A stretch of DNA of 64,000 nt from Nocardia otitidiscaviarum NBRC 14405 (GCF_000308635.1 NZ_BAGD01000032.1:19336-83335); one strand, 5' to 3'. Positions 10,124-19,072 are shown, counted from the first letter of the stretch. A program made the numbers and translations. The notes: generated from the sequence alone by a model not told the origin.

Positions 10124-10484
10124 CCCACCACTGTGCCACCGCGACGGCGCGGTGATCTCCGCTCGCCCGAACGAGGCGCGCCGGTCCCCTTGTGCACGGT
10201 GCGAGCCCGCCGCCGTGCCACAGGAGTTTCCTCCTCGCCCGCGGTGTGACCGGTGCCGAATGCGTGCTGGAGGGCGGGGTGCAGGCGGCCTGGCTCGCGC
10301 CGCCCCAGCCTCGGCGCAGGTGAGTCGATGCGGCATCCGGTTTCGGCACGTCTGTCGTTCCGGTGCGCGGACCGGGGGTGGCCGCCGGTGATCCGTCCGC
10401 CCGGAGCTGCCTCTGCCGGCGGTGGTTCGGTACTGCGTTGCCGTTCGGCGGTGGTGTCTTCCCGCCGTCCTCGCCGCTGGGCAC
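10124..10484. other. Gene-free 361-bp stretch
   Basis: High-GC sequence between two minus-strand genes. Open frames exist on both strands, but their translations are Arg/Pro/Gly-rich with no motif or credible start. I see no clear hairpin, repeat or promoter here. Confidence 0.4.
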
Positions 10485-10949
10485 TCAGGCCGGGTCGACG
10501 GTGAAGGTGGCCTGTCCGGGGTGGTGCAGCAGAGGCGTGGTGGAGACGGTCGCCTCGACGCGGCCGGGGCCGGTCGGCAGGAGAACGCCTGTGGCCGGGC
10601 CGGTTTCGCCGAAGGGGCCACCCACGACCACGGTCGCCGTGGACCCGGACGCGCCCGTGTCGAGGTTGCGCCAGGTGACGGTGGCGGTGACTGAGCAGCC
10701 GGACTGGTGGGAGCCCGGAGTGGCGCTCCAGAAGGTGCCGCGCAGGTAGACGGCGGCCTCGCCGGGGGCGCTGTAGTCGCTGGGGCCGGGGATGGCGGTG
10801 CCGCTGACCTCGCCCGCGCAGGTCCAGCCGGTCGCGAGGGTGTAGGTGGGGGAGAAGGTAGTGGCCGCCGAGGCGGTGCCGGTGGTGGCGACCAGGGCGG
10901 CGGTGACGGCGATGCCGAGTACAGCGGTGCGACCGAGAGTGGCGATCAT
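10485..10949 (-). CDS. Small secreted protein, paralogue 1 of a tandem pair
   Basis: A 154-residue protein with a Sec signal peptide (MIATLGRTAVLGIAVTAALV..., cleavage near TASA-ATT). The mature part is beta-rich, with TGWTCAGEVSGTAIPG, AAVYLRGTFW, SGCSVTATVTWRNLDTGASG, LLPTGPGRVEATVSTTPL and a final FTVDP. The next upstream gene encodes a protein with the same segments in the same order. Two cysteines (TCAGE, SGCSV) probably form one disulfide. Function is unknown. The ATG is preceded by AGGCTCCT. Longer in-frame starts extend through the intergenic region and lack a signal peptide. Confidence 0.7.
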   Translation of the reverse strand: MIATLGRTAVLGIAVTAALVATTGTASAATTFSPTYTLATGWTCAGEVSGTAIPGPSDYSAPGEAAVYLRGTFWSATPGSHQSGCSVTATVTWRNLDTGASGSTATVVVGGPFGETGPATGVLLPTGPGRVEATVSTTPLLHHPGQATFTVDPA

Positions 10950-11119
10950 AGGAGCCTGCCTTTCACGCTGACGAGTGTGGTCGTGCCGTCGTCGACAAGT
11001 GCTCCGCGCATCGCTTCGGGTGCTTCGAGCGTGCCGACGATGGGGGCGGCGGTGTACGAGCCCGCTCCGCGAGAGTTCGCAGGGTATGTCGAACCCCGCG
11101 GTATGGGTGTTACCGCAGC

Positions 11120-11551
11120 TCAGCCGACGGTGAAGCTGACCATGCTCGGCAGGTGCGGCAGCGGCACGGTGGAGATCCACGCCTCGACGCGCCCCGGACC
11201 GGTGGGCAGCACCGCGCCCGCGATCGGTCCGGGCCGCCCGCCGGGACTCCCGGTGACATCGGCCCCGGCGGTGCCCGAGGTGCCGCTGTCGAGATTGCGC
11301 CACGCGATGGTGGTGGTGGCCACGCAGGCGGGCTGGGGCACCGGTGTCATGAAGGTGCCGCGCAGATAGATGGCGGCCACCCCATGACCCGGCAGCGCCA
11401 CCGCACTGATCTCGCCCGCGCAGGTACCGGCGGACGCGAGCGTCACGACGGCGGGAAAAGGTACTGCCGCAGCGGCTTTCGCAGTGGAACCGAGCAGGGC
11501 CGCTCCGAGGGCGAGTCCGAGCGCGGCCGTGGCGGCGACGATCCTGAACAT
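11120..11551 (-). CDS. Small secreted protein, paralogue 2 of a tandem pair
   Basis: A 143-residue protein with a Sec signal peptide (MFRIVAATAALGLALGAALL..., cleavage near AKAAA). Mature segments match paralogue 1: GTCAGEISAVALPGHG, AAIYLRGTFM, ACVATTTIAWRNLDSGTSG, VLPTGPGRVEAWISTVPL and SFTVG. The two genes lie in tandem, 170 bp apart, on the minus strand and probably arose by duplication. They are exported and beta-rich, and could be small envelope or host-facing proteins. No family was recognised. Confidence 0.75.
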   Translation of the reverse strand: MFRIVAATAALGLALGAALLGSTAKAAAAVPFPAVVTLASAGTCAGEISAVALPGHGVAAIYLRGTFMTPVPQPACVATTTIAWRNLDSGTSGTAGADVTGSPGGRPGPIAGAVLPTGPGRVEAWISTVPLPHLPSMVSFTVG

Positions 11552-11666
11552 GGCTACCTTTCGCTGACGGTGGTCGAGCGGAGAAACGCGGAGTTTCGGT
11601 GATAGCGAGAGAACCGCAGCTTACGTTGGACGGGCCGACGCGCTCGGGGCGGGGCGGAAACGCGAA

Positions 11667-11694
11667 GGCCCGCCTCCCGACCGGGAGGCGGGCC
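11667..11694 (-). terminator. Hairpin downstream of the PPOX-like gene
   Basis: GGCCCGCCTCCC and GGGAGGCGGGCC form a perfect 12-bp stem with a 4-nt loop (GACC), 25 nt past the end of the minus-strand gene at 11719-12153. Confidence 0.7.
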
Positions 11695-11718
11695 GACGGC
11701 GTACGGGCCCGTAGCCGA

Positions 11719-12153
11719 TCAGCCGAGTTCGCTGAGATCGCCCAGATCGGCGGAGAGCCACTTCTCGGGGCGCATGAACACGGCCACCTGGTCGCCGTGC
11801 GACTCGGCGAACTTCAGATACGGATCCACCTTGTCGGGCGGCAGATAGCGCGCGGCCATCTCCCGGTGCATCGCGTCGGTCATCGGCTCCACCCGGGTGA
11901 TCGGCCCCTCCGCCGTGACGTAGCGGACGGTCGGCTCGAGCACCTGCGCCATCAGGCTGAATCGTCCGGCATCGCGTAGCCGCCGGAGTTTCACGGATTC
12001 GACCCCGGTGAGGATCCAGAGCTCACCGCCTGGTTCGTACTGGTACCAGATCGGCACATTGAGTGGGGCGCGGTCCGGGGCGACGGCCACGGCGAGCGCA
12101 CCGATGTGGGGTTGGGCGAGGAATTCCTGTCGTTCTTGCAACGTCAGCGCCAT
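11719..12153 (-). CDS. PPOX/FMN-binding split-barrel family protein
   Basis: A 144-residue protein beginning MALTLQERQEFLAQPHIGAL. It has the split-barrel pattern of pyridoxamine-phosphate-oxidase-like proteins: LAVAVAPDRAPLNVPIWYQY, GGELWILTGVESVKLRRLRD, then RFSLMAQVLEPTVRYVTAEG. Actinobacterial members of this size bind FMN, haem or F420; which applies here cannot be read from the sequence. The ATG at 12151-12153 fits the family N-terminus, and an upstream start would add an Arg-rich extension. It is divergent from the MMPL gene. Confidence 0.75.
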   Translation of the reverse strand: MALTLQERQEFLAQPHIGALAVAVAPDRAPLNVPIWYQYEPGGELWILTGVESVKLRRLRDAGRFSLMAQVLEPTVRYVTAEGPITRVEPMTDAMHREMAARYLPPDKVDPYLKFAESHGDQVAVFMRPEKWLSADLGDLSELG

Positions 12154-12198
12154 GCGTCCACGGTACGTGCGCGGCGGCGTCCCGACCACCTCTTGCGT

Positions 12199-12208
12199 TA
12201 TACGTATA
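12199..12208. promoter_or_regulatory. AT-rich palindrome between divergent genes, possible operator
   Basis: TATACGTATA is a perfect palindrome inside CGTTATACGTATACG. It lies in the 227-bp gap between the PPOX-like gene (-) and the MMPL gene (+). A second inverted repeat, CAATA...TATTG, lies just before the MMPL start at about 12338-12356. The sites could bind a repressor controlling the transporter. No regulator gene is adjacent. Confidence 0.3.
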
Positions 12209-12380
12209 CGTCTACTTATAGTGACTGCGGAAGCAGCGCGGAGCTCGCGGCTTCGTCCGGATCGAAAGAACGAAATACGAAGCGGCACTGCGAAATCGAG
12301 GGGTCGGTGCCGTGTCGTACACCTATGCCCATATGCGCAATAACTGATGCATATTGCGGCCCCGAAAGGACCAACCAGGC

Positions 12381-14546
12381 ATGTTCGCCATTCTCGGGCG
12401 CTTCGTCGTCCACAAACCGTGGGTTGTCATCGGCATCTGGCTGATCGCCATCGTCGGCGTGGTGGCCTCCGCGCCGAAGCTCACCGCCACCACCGACCAG
12501 GCCGAATTCCTGCCCGCCCACTACGAGTCCGTCGAAGCGATGGCGTTGCAGGAGAAAGCGTTCGACGACAGTCAGCTCCCCGCGGCCATCATCGTCGTCG
12601 AACGCGCCGACGAACAGCCGCTCACCGCAACCGATGCGGCCGCCGTCACCGCCCTGGCCGCCGATCTCGCCGCCCGGAACATCGAGCACATCACCGGTGT
12701 GCAGGCCACCCCGCCGTCGGAGAACCGTCTGGTGCAGATGATCGGCGTGCAGATGGTCAAGGTCACCGCCGCCGACGACACCCGTCAGACCGATGCGGTC
12801 GAGGACCTGCGGGAGGCCGTGCAGGAGGTTGTCTCCGGAACGGAACTGAAGGCCGGGGTCACCGGTTCCGCGGCCGCCATGCTGGATCAGATCGAATCCA
12901 GCGAGAAGGGTCTGGCCATTGTCGGCATCGCCACGATTCTGCTGATCATCGTGCTGCTGCTGCTCATCTTCCGGAGCCCGGTGCTGGCCCTGCTGCCGAT
13001 CCTCATCATCTACGCCATATCGCTGCTGGTGCACGGAGCGGTCGCCTGGTCGGCGGAGGCCTTCGAATTCTCCATCGACAGTTCGGTGCAGGCGCTGCTG
13101 CTGGTGGTGCTGTTCGGAGTGGGCACCGACTACTTCCTGTTCCTGATCTTCCGCTATCGGGAACGGCTGCGGGCCGGTGACGATCCGCAGACGGCCATGG
13201 TCAATGCCGTCGCCCGGGTGGGTGAGGCCATCGCCTCCGCCGCCTTCGCGGTGATCATCGCCTTTGCGGCCCTGGTGCTTTCGGCGCTCGGCATGTTCCG
13301 CTCGCTCGGCGTCTCACTGGCCATCGCGGTGGCGATCATGCTGGTGGCCGGCCTGACCCTGATCCCGGCGATCGTCTCGCTGCTGGGTACCAAGGTCTTC
13401 TGGCCGTCCAAGAGCTGGCAGCGGGAACCCAGGGGCGCGGTGTCGGCGGGTATCGGTCGCTCGCTGGGCAAGCATCCCGCCGTGTACGCCGTGCTGTCCG
13501 GGCTGGTACTGGTGGCCCTGGGTGGTTTCGCCGTCGGCTTCAACCCGACCTTCGACCTGACCTCCGGAGCCACCTCGGACACCTCCGAATCCGCGGTCTG
13601 GGGCCAGGAACTGCGCAAAGGCATGCCCGCGGGCGCGACTCAGCCGTCCCTGGTGTATCTGCGCACCCACGGCCAGGATCAGCTGACCGAGGCCCAGCTG
13701 GCCCAATTCGGCACTGCCCTGGCGACCGTGGAAGGCGTGGGCCAGGTTTCCCCGCCACAGCGCTCCGCGGACAGCACCGTCGCCGAGTATCAGGTGACCC
13801 TCACCGACGCTCCGGAGTCCGATACCGCCATCGACACCGTGCGCGGCCCACTGCGCGATACCGCGCACGCGGCCGCACCCGCGGGCACCGCGGCCCTGGT
13901 TGGCGGGATGACCTCGGTGTTCGTGGACTTCCAGGACGCCATGGTGCGCGACTACACGATCGTGTTCCCGGTGGCCGCGCTGCTCATCATGCTCGTACTG
14001 GCGCTGCTGCTGCGCAGCCTGGTGGCGCCGTGGTACCTGATGGCGTCGGTTTTCCTCGGATTCGCCGCCACCCTGGGCGCGGCGGTGCTGGTCTTCCAGC
14101 ACGCGCAGGGCGATTCGGGTCTGATCTTCACGCTGCCGATCATCATGTACCTGTTCGTCGTCGCGCTCGGCACCGACTACAACATCCTCATGGTGGCGCG
14201 GCTGCGCGAGGAGGCGCGGGAGGGTCTGGAGCCGAGGCAGGCGGCCGCATCCGCGGTCAGGCACAGCGGCCCGACCATCGCCGCGGCCGGTCTCATTCTC
14301 GCGGGCACGTTCGCCTCGATGATGCTGGCGGGCAATTCCGTACTGGCTCAGATGGGTTTCGCCATCTCGGTGGGTATCGCCATCGCGGCCTTCGTGATGT
14401 CGATGTTCTTCACCCCGGCGCTTACCGCGCTCATCGGTCACCGGGCCTGGTGGCCGGGCCACGGGGACGAGAGGAAGGTCCGTCGCAACGATCCGGATCG
14501 GTCGATCGGCTATGACGACCGGGAGCATGATACCGCGTCCCGGTAG
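12381..14546 (+). CDS. MMPL-family RND transporter
   Basis: A 721-residue membrane protein with two MMPL/SSD-like halves. The first TM (VVIGIWLIAIVGVVAS) is followed by an extracytoplasmic domain, then TM bundles carrying LLLVVLFGVGTDYFLFLIF in half one and YLFVVALGTDYNILMVARLR in half two. These GTDY motifs hold the Asp-Tyr proton-relay pairs of MmpL proteins. Such transporters export lipids or siderophores, or act as drug pumps, driven by protons. At about 720 residues it is of the short class. The ATG at 12381 follows GAAAGGA and gives the family start MFAILGRFVVHKPW. No MmpS-like gene is adjacent. A hairpin follows. Confidence 0.9.
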   Translation: MFAILGRFVVHKPWVVIGIWLIAIVGVVASAPKLTATTDQAEFLPAHYESVEAMALQEKAFDDSQLPAAIIVVERADEQPLTATDAAAVTALAADLAARNIEHITGVQATPPSENRLVQMIGVQMVKVTAADDTRQTDAVEDLREAVQEVVSGTELKAGVTGSAAAMLDQIESSEKGLAIVGIATILLIIVLLLLIFRSPVLALLPILIIYAISLLVHGAVAWSAEAFEFSIDSSVQALLLVVLFGVGTDYFLFLIFRYRERLRAGDDPQTAMVNAVARVGEAIASAAFAVIIAFAALVLSALGMFRSLGVSLAIAVAIMLVAGLTLIPAIVSLLGTKVFWPSKSWQREPRGAVSAGIGRSLGKHPAVYAVLSGLVLVALGGFAVGFNPTFDLTSGATSDTSESAVWGQELRKGMPAGATQPSLVYLRTHGQDQLTEAQLAQFGTALATVEGVGQVSPPQRSADSTVAEYQVTLTDAPESDTAIDTVRGPLRDTAHAAAPAGTAALVGGMTSVFVDFQDAMVRDYTIVFPVAALLIMLVLALLLRSLVAPWYLMASVFLGFAATLGAAVLVFQHAQGDSGLIFTLPIIMYLFVVALGTDYNILMVARLREEAREGLEPRQAAASAVRHSGPTIAAAGLILAGTFASMMLAGNSVLAQMGFAISVGIAIAAFVMSMFFTPALTALIGHRAWWPGHGDERKVRRNDPDRSIGYDDREHDTASR

Positions 14547-14555
14547 CGACAACGA

Positions 14556-14585
14556 CGGCCCGCCCCCGGGAACGAGGGCGGGCCG
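14556..14585 (+). terminator. Hairpin after the MMPL gene
   Basis: CGGCCCGCCC pairs with GGGCGGGCCG (10 bp) around a 10-nt loop, 10 nt after the stop. Confidence 0.65.
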
Positions 14586-14699
14586 CTCACGTGTGCTGTC
14601 CGGGGGTGGGCCGGGCCGGCGAGGGAACAGAGGAATGTGCCGGCCCGGCCCCCGGGACGGTTCGGGGAGCGAGGCCCTGCCGAACCGGATCTGGGGATG

Positions 14700-15110
14700 C
14701 TACGAGCCGAGGAAGCCCAGCGGTGACGCGCCGCAGGTGGCGCTGCCGGTGAGGGTGGGTTGCAGGACGTTCACCTTGAGTTCCCAGGCCGAGCCCTGGA
14801 GCACGGCCAGGGTGTGGGTGCCCGCGAAGGTCGGCGTCCACTGGATGGTGGCCTTACCGTTGACCGGTTTGACCGGACTGCCCTTGATGACGCGGCCGCT
14901 GTCGTGGAACCAGACCTCGAACCAGTGGTCCACGGTCGCGGTGATCTCGTAGGTGCACGCCTCGTAGATATTTCGGGCGTTGACCGACAGGCCGGTGGGG
15001 ACGGCGGTCGCGTAGGGCGCCGTCAGCGCCGCCGAACAGGCCATCGCGGCCAGGGCGGTGACGCCGACACCGGCCCGCCGCGCGATGCGCTTGTTCACGG
15101 ACATCGTCAT
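14700..15110 (-). CDS. Small secreted Ig-like protein
   Basis: A 136-residue protein with a long Sec signal peptide after an Arg-rich n-region (NKRIARRAGVGVTALAAMAC, cleavage near ATA-VP). The mature part looks like a single Ig-like beta-sandwich: YEACTYEITATVDHWFEVWF, KATIQWTPTFAGTHTLAVLQ and WELKVNVLQPTLTGSATCGA. Two mature cysteines (EACTY and SATCG) would make a disulfide closing the domain. Function is unknown. The first ATG gives MTMSVNK; MSVNK, six bases later, is also possible. Confidence 0.7.
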   Translation of the reverse strand: MTMSVNKRIARRAGVGVTALAAMACSAALTAPYATAVPTGLSVNARNIYEACTYEITATVDHWFEVWFHDSGRVIKGSPVKPVNGKATIQWTPTFAGTHTLAVLQGSAWELKVNVLQPTLTGSATCGASPLGFLGS

Positions 15111-15224
15111 GGATAACTCCTCGGGTGCCTACCGCATCGGATGCGGACCAGCGAACCTTAGCGAGCGTCCAGTTGGTCGCGTGGCACTTTCGGGAAAATA
15201 CTGAAACAAGTTCCAGTCACATAG

Positions 15225-15989
15225 TCAGTGCAGGGTGACGTGCCAGACGACCGCCGCCGCCAGCGCCCCCGCACCGTTCACCGCCCAGTGGAAGGCGATC
15301 GGCGCGAGCAGGCTCCCGCTGCGCCGCCGCAACCAGGTGAAGATCGCGCCCGCGACGGCCGTGGCGAGTACGGCGAGCGCGATGCCGAGCACCTGCCCGA
15401 GCGGCCCGCCGCCGAGGAAACTCGACAGGCCCTTGTTCCCGCTGGTCAGTCCCAGCGACGAGGCGATATGCCAGAGTCCGAAAAGCAGTGAGCCCGCCAT
15501 GAATACGCCCCGGGCCGCGAAGATCCGGTCCAGCGTTCCATGTAGTACGCCCCGGAAGGCCAGTTCCTCGGGAATCGCGGTCTGCAACGGGATGACGACC
15601 ATGGAGGCGATGAGCGCGCCCGAAACGGTGGCGTACCGATCGGCCAGGAAGAACGGCCGGGTGATCGGCAGCGCCGCGCCGATGGCGACCGCGGCCAGCA
15701 CCACCCCGACCGCGCCGAGCGCCCACAGCGAACCGGTGCGCCAGTGTCGCGGGGAGAGTCCGAGGTCGCTCCAGCTCAGCCCGCGACGGCGCACCATGGC
15801 CAGCAGAATCACCGCGGCAATGGGCACCGTGACGATATTGGCCCAGGCGGTGGTGAAGTGCGCGATGAGATTCGTGCCGGTCAGCACGACGATGACAACG
15901 GCGACGTCGATATACGCGTGCAGCCGTCGGGGCTGCGGGGCCGTCGGAGCCGGGCTGACGGCGACCGCGCCGTTATCATTTCGAGACAT
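15225..15989 (-). CDS. CPBP-family intramembrane metalloprotease
   Basis: A 254-residue polytopic protein with about seven to eight TM segments. It carries the CPBP/Abi motifs in order: EELAFRG (Glu141, Glu142, Arg146), FGLWHI with a conserved His, and HWAVNG near the end. These residues form the glutamyl-protease-like active site shared with Rce1. Bacterial members are linked to bacteriocin immunity and to membrane protein processing; the substrate is unknown. The N-terminal 22 residues are cytoplasmic, Ala/Pro-rich. Neighbours give no functional hint. Confidence 0.85.
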   Translation of the reverse strand: MSRNDNGAVAVSPAPTAPQPRRLHAYIDVAVVIVVLTGTNLIAHFTTAWANIVTVPIAAVILLAMVRRRGLSWSDLGLSPRHWRTGSLWALGAVGVVLAAVAIGAALPITRPFFLADRYATVSGALIASMVVIPLQTAIPEELAFRGVLHGTLDRIFAARGVFMAGSLLFGLWHIASSLGLTSGNKGLSSFLGGGPLGQVLGIALAVLATAVAGAIFTWLRRRSGSLLAPIAFHWAVNGAGALAAAVVWHVTLH

Positions 15990-16045
15990 CGCGGCCAGTC
16001 TACGTTCATATCCTGAGAACGCACCCGGATGCGGCGAACTGCGCG

Positions 16046-16984
16046 CTAATTCTCAGGCCCCGCCCAGCCGCGTGGATCATCCCACGCCTGAAGCGTCCGT
16101 TTCGTCGTGAACCGGCGCGGCTCCCGCGTTACCGGATCGGTGAATTCGAGTGCCGAGGCGAGCAGTTGGAGCGGTCGGGTGAAATCGTCGACCGGTTTGT
16201 CGGTGAGTTCGGGATAGAAGTCGTCGCCGAGAATCGGCACCCCGAGCCCGTTCATATGCAATCGCAGCTGATGGGTGCGCCCGGTGCGCGGCAGCAGTCG
16301 GTAGCGGCCCCGCCCGTCGCGGTGTTCGAGCAGTTCCACCTGGGTTTCGGCATTGGGCTCGCCGTCCACCTCGTACGCCTGCAGCACCTGCCGCTCCTTG
16401 ACGATGCGGCTGCGCACCACGCGCGGCAGCTCCAGCGTCGGGTCGAAGCGCGCGATCGCCTCGTACTCCTTGTGGACGAGTCGCCGGTGGAACAGGGTCT
16501 GGTACGCCCCGCGCCGGGCCGGATCGACGACGAACAGCACGAGCCCGGCGGTGGCGCGGTCGAGCCGGTGGGCCGGAACGAGATCGGGTAGGTCGAGCTC
16601 CCGGCGCAGCCGCACCAGGGCGGTTTCGAGGATGTGCTGGCCGCGTGGAATTGTTGCCAGGAAGTGCGGTTTGTCGACAACCAGGATTGACTCGTCACGG
16701 TGCACGATGCCGATGTCGAACGGCACGGGCGTTTCGTCGGGCAGATCCCGGTGGAACCAGATCGCCCCGCCGGGAACGTAGGGTGCGTCGGGGGCGAGGG
16801 GGCCCTCGAGGTCCACGATCCCGCCCTCGCGCAGCAGTTCGTCGATGCGGTGCGCGGGTACGCGTGGCAGCCGCTCCACCAGATGGTCGCGGACGGTGGC
16901 CCAGTGGCCGTCTTCCGGTAGTCGCAACCGGGCCGGGTCGAGCCCGTGCCGCTTGGGTAGCGGCGGTTGCTGCCTGCGTCTCAC
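16046..16984 (-). CDS. RluA-family pseudouridine synthase
   Basis: A 312-residue protein with the catalytic motif AHRLDRATAGLVLFV, in which Asp142 is the expected nucleophile, then YQTLFHRRLVHKEYEAIA and the C-terminal RTHQLRLHMNGLGVPILGDD. These are the RluA-family landmarks. The N-terminal 60 residues (VPAHRIDELLREGGIVDLEG) resemble an S4-like region. It isomerises uridine to pseudouridine in rRNA or tRNA; the target site cannot be assigned. It is transcribed alone. Confidence 0.9.
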   Translation of the reverse strand: MRRRQQPPLPKRHGLDPARLRLPEDGHWATVRDHLVERLPRVPAHRIDELLREGGIVDLEGPLAPDAPYVPGGAIWFHRDLPDETPVPFDIGIVHRDESILVVDKPHFLATIPRGQHILETALVRLRRELDLPDLVPAHRLDRATAGLVLFVVDPARRGAYQTLFHRRLVHKEYEAIARFDPTLELPRVVRSRIVKERQVLQAYEVDGEPNAETQVELLEHRDGRGRYRLLPRTGRTHQLRLHMNGLGVPILGDDFYPELTDKPVDDFTRPLQLLASALEFTDPVTREPRRFTTKRTLQAWDDPRGWAGPEN

Positions 16985-17076
16985 CGGCTCGACCCTATCG
17001 GTGCGGGTCGAGCGGTGATCTCGCAGGTGGGGGCCGGTGTGGACGGCGTCACGCGGAGTTCGCGCGGCCGGAGCCG

Positions 17077-17529
17077 TCAGAAACCGCGCAACCGGTCGGG
17101 CCGAACCCGTACGACGACCGAGTACGAGGAGTAGAACTGCTCATCGGTCATGCCGATGTCCACCAGGCCGCTGGTGTACTTGCGGGTGTACTGGACGATC
17201 TCGGGTGGTGTCGCGCCCTCGGGGTCGATCCGCGCGTCGCCGGTGAGGATGACGACGTCACCGCCGGTCTCGGTGCTGTTGAGATGCAGCGAAACTCGCG
17301 GATTGCGAGCGATATTGCGCAGCTTGGCCTGATCGGGCTGGCTGAAGATGAGGAACTCGGTGCCGTCCCACAGGAACCACACCGGATTGGGCTGTGGCGT
17401 GCCGGATGATCCGACCGTGGTCAGCCAGGCCACGGTGTCCTTCCGGAACCGCTCGGTGACGTGCTTACCGAACTCGGTGCCCGGATCTACGACGGGCTCA
17501 TGCGAGGAAAGGGCGTCGGTAGTGGTCAT
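17077..17529 (-). CDS. PPOX-class F420-dependent enzyme (TIGR03667/Rv3369-like)
   Basis: A 150-residue split-barrel protein with DTVAWLTTVGSSGTPQPNPV, FLIFSQPDQAKLRNIARNPR, VSLHLNSTETGGDVVILTGD and a C-terminal YSVVVRVRPDRLRGF. This order matches the mycobacterial PPOX-class F420 family typified by Rv3369. It would bind F420 or FMN and reduce an unknown substrate. The ATG at 17527-17529 follows GAGGGTGG. The gene is divergent from the mbtG-like gene, so the IdeR-like box at 17601 could also affect it. Confidence 0.8.
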   Translation of the reverse strand: MTTTDALSSHEPVVDPGTEFGKHVTERFRKDTVAWLTTVGSSGTPQPNPVWFLWDGTEFLIFSQPDQAKLRNIARNPRVSLHLNSTETGGDVVILTGDARIDPEGATPPEIVQYTRKYTSGLVDIGMTDEQFYSSYSVVVRVRPDRLRGF

Positions 17530-17600
17530 TCCACCCTCAACGCCCGTCCATGGAAAGGGATTCCGGCAATCGGCGGTCTGGGCAAGCTCGGACGCGAAAG

Positions 17601-17619
17601 ATAAGGTAAGCCTATGCAA
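17601..17619 (+). promoter_or_regulatory. IdeR/DtxR-like iron box upstream of mbtG
   Basis: The 19-mer starting TAAGGTAAGCCTATGCAAA matches 13 of 19 positions of the mycobacterial IdeR consensus TTAGGTTAGGCTAACCTAA. It lies 60 nt before the lysine-hydroxylase start and resembles the box upstream of the NRPS (TAAGG-TAAGCC/ATAGCC-TATGC core). Confidence 0.6.
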
Positions 17620-17678
17620 ACATTGGGGCGGGATGGCGAGACGGCGGGTTGACGCCGAACAGGAGGGCAGGAGAACCG

Positions 17679-18962
17679 GTGGACACACTTCTGGTGGTCG
17701 GTGCGGGGCCGAAAGCCATGGCGGTGGCGGCGAAATCGCACGTACTGCGGCGGCTCGGCCTGCCCGCGCCGCGGGTGATCGTGGTGGAAGCCCATGCGGT
17801 GGGCGGAAACTGGCTGCCCAGCGGCGGGTGGACCGACGGTCAACACCGCCTGGGTACCAGCCCGGAGAAGGATGTCGGCTTCCCCTACCACTCCACCTGG
17901 GCACGCGGTCACAATCAGGCGCTCAACGAGGGTATGACCGCCTTCAGCTGGACCGCGTTCCTGATCGAGCACGGCACCTACGCCGAGTGGATCGACCGCG
18001 GCCGCCCCAGTCCACAGCACCACGTCTGGGCCAAATACCTCCAGTGGGTGGGCCGCAAGACCGATATGGAACTGGTGCTCGGCACCGTGCGCACCATTGC
18101 CGCCGCCGATGACGGCTGGCTGGTGACGGTGGCCGACGCCGCGGGCGAGACCTGCGAAATCGATTGCGACGCGGTCATGATCACCGGTCCCGGACGCAGC
18201 GACCGGGCGTTGGCCGACCATCCGAAGGTGTTGAGCATCGCCGAGTTCTGGGATCTGGCCGGCAAGCGCCGCCTGCCGCCCTCCTCGCGGGTGGCGGTGA
18301 TCGGCGGCGGCGAGACGGCAGGGTCCGCGCTCGACGAGTTGGTGCGGCACGAGATGCTGTCCATCTCGGTGATCACCCCGAAGGCCACCATCTACACCCG
18401 GGGCGAGGGCTATTTCGAGAATTCGCTCTTCAGCGACCCCGTCCGATGGAGTTCGCTGGGTATGGCCGAGCGGCGCGATGTGATCCGCCGGACCGATCGC
18501 GGCGTCTTCTCGGTGCGGGTGCAGGAAACCCTGTTGGGGGACAATCGCGTTCATCATCTCCAGGGCCGCGTGGTGCGCACCGTCGATCAGGGTGACGGCG
18601 TCGCGGTGACGCTGCGCAACGAACTGCGGCCCGACCAGGTGCACGCCTACGACCTGGTGGTGGACGCCACCGGCGGCGATCCGCTGTGGTACCTGGAGTT
18701 GCTCGACACCGCCGCGACGGATCTGCTCGAACTGGCGGTGGGTGGACCGATCACGCAGGAGCGCGTGGAGGCGGCCATCGGCTACGACTTGGCGGTCGCC
18801 GATCTCGACAACAAGCTCTATCTGCCGAATATGGCGGCGCTCGCGCAGGGCCCCGGATTCCCGAATCTCAGCTGCCTGGGCGAACTTTCGGATCGGGTGC
18901 TGCGGACCGATCACGGCCGTCGCCGCAATTCGGTCCGCGCCGGGGCCGCCGTCGCCGGGTAG
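17679..18962 (+). CDS. mbtG: Lysine N6-hydroxylase of mycobactin/nocobactin synthesis (MbtG-like)
   Basis: A 427-residue flavoprotein, close in length to MbtG. It has an N-terminal FAD fold (LLVVGAGPKAMAVAAKSHVL), the long family signature GGWTDGQHRLGTSPEKDVGF, a second dinucleotide motif VAVIGGGETAGSALDEL, YTRGEGYFENSLFSDPVRW and the C-terminal AQGPGFPNLSCLGELSDRVL. MbtG hydroxylates the side-chain amine of lysine, or of a lysine unit, to make siderophore hydroxamates, using NADPH and O2. The GTG at 17679 is chosen because the FAD motif then starts at residue 5 and GGAG sits 6 nt upstream. An IdeR-like box lies upstream. Downstream is a hairpin shared with the convergent acyltransferase gene. 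Confidence 0.92.
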   Translation: MDTLLVVGAGPKAMAVAAKSHVLRRLGLPAPRVIVVEAHAVGGNWLPSGGWTDGQHRLGTSPEKDVGFPYHSTWARGHNQALNEGMTAFSWTAFLIEHGTYAEWIDRGRPSPQHHVWAKYLQWVGRKTDMELVLGTVRTIAAADDGWLVTVADAAGETCEIDCDAVMITGPGRSDRALADHPKVLSIAEFWDLAGKRRLPPSSRVAVIGGGETAGSALDELVRHEMLSISVITPKATIYTRGEGYFENSLFSDPVRWSSLGMAERRDVIRRTDRGVFSVRVQETLLGDNRVHHLQGRVVRTVDQGDGVAVTLRNELRPDQVHAYDLVVDATGGDPLWYLELLDTAATDLLELAVGGPITQERVEAAIGYDLAVADLDNKLYLPNMAALAQGPGFPNLSCLGELSDRVLRTDHGRRRNSVRAGAAVAG

Positions 18963-19035
18963 CCGCGCCGCCGTGTGGCACGCTGCTGGCCGCTCGGCGC
19001 GGCATTCCTGGCGGGACCGCTGCTGCAACGCGATA

Positions 19036-19072
19036 CGCCTCGTCCGCCACCGGTGCGGCGGCGGACGAGGCG
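19036..19072. terminator. Hairpin between convergent siderophore genes
   Basis: CGCCTCGTCCGCC pairs perfectly with GGCGGACGAGGCG (13 bp). It lies between the ends of the mbtG-like gene (+) and the acyltransferase gene (-), so it can serve both directions. Confidence 0.7.
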
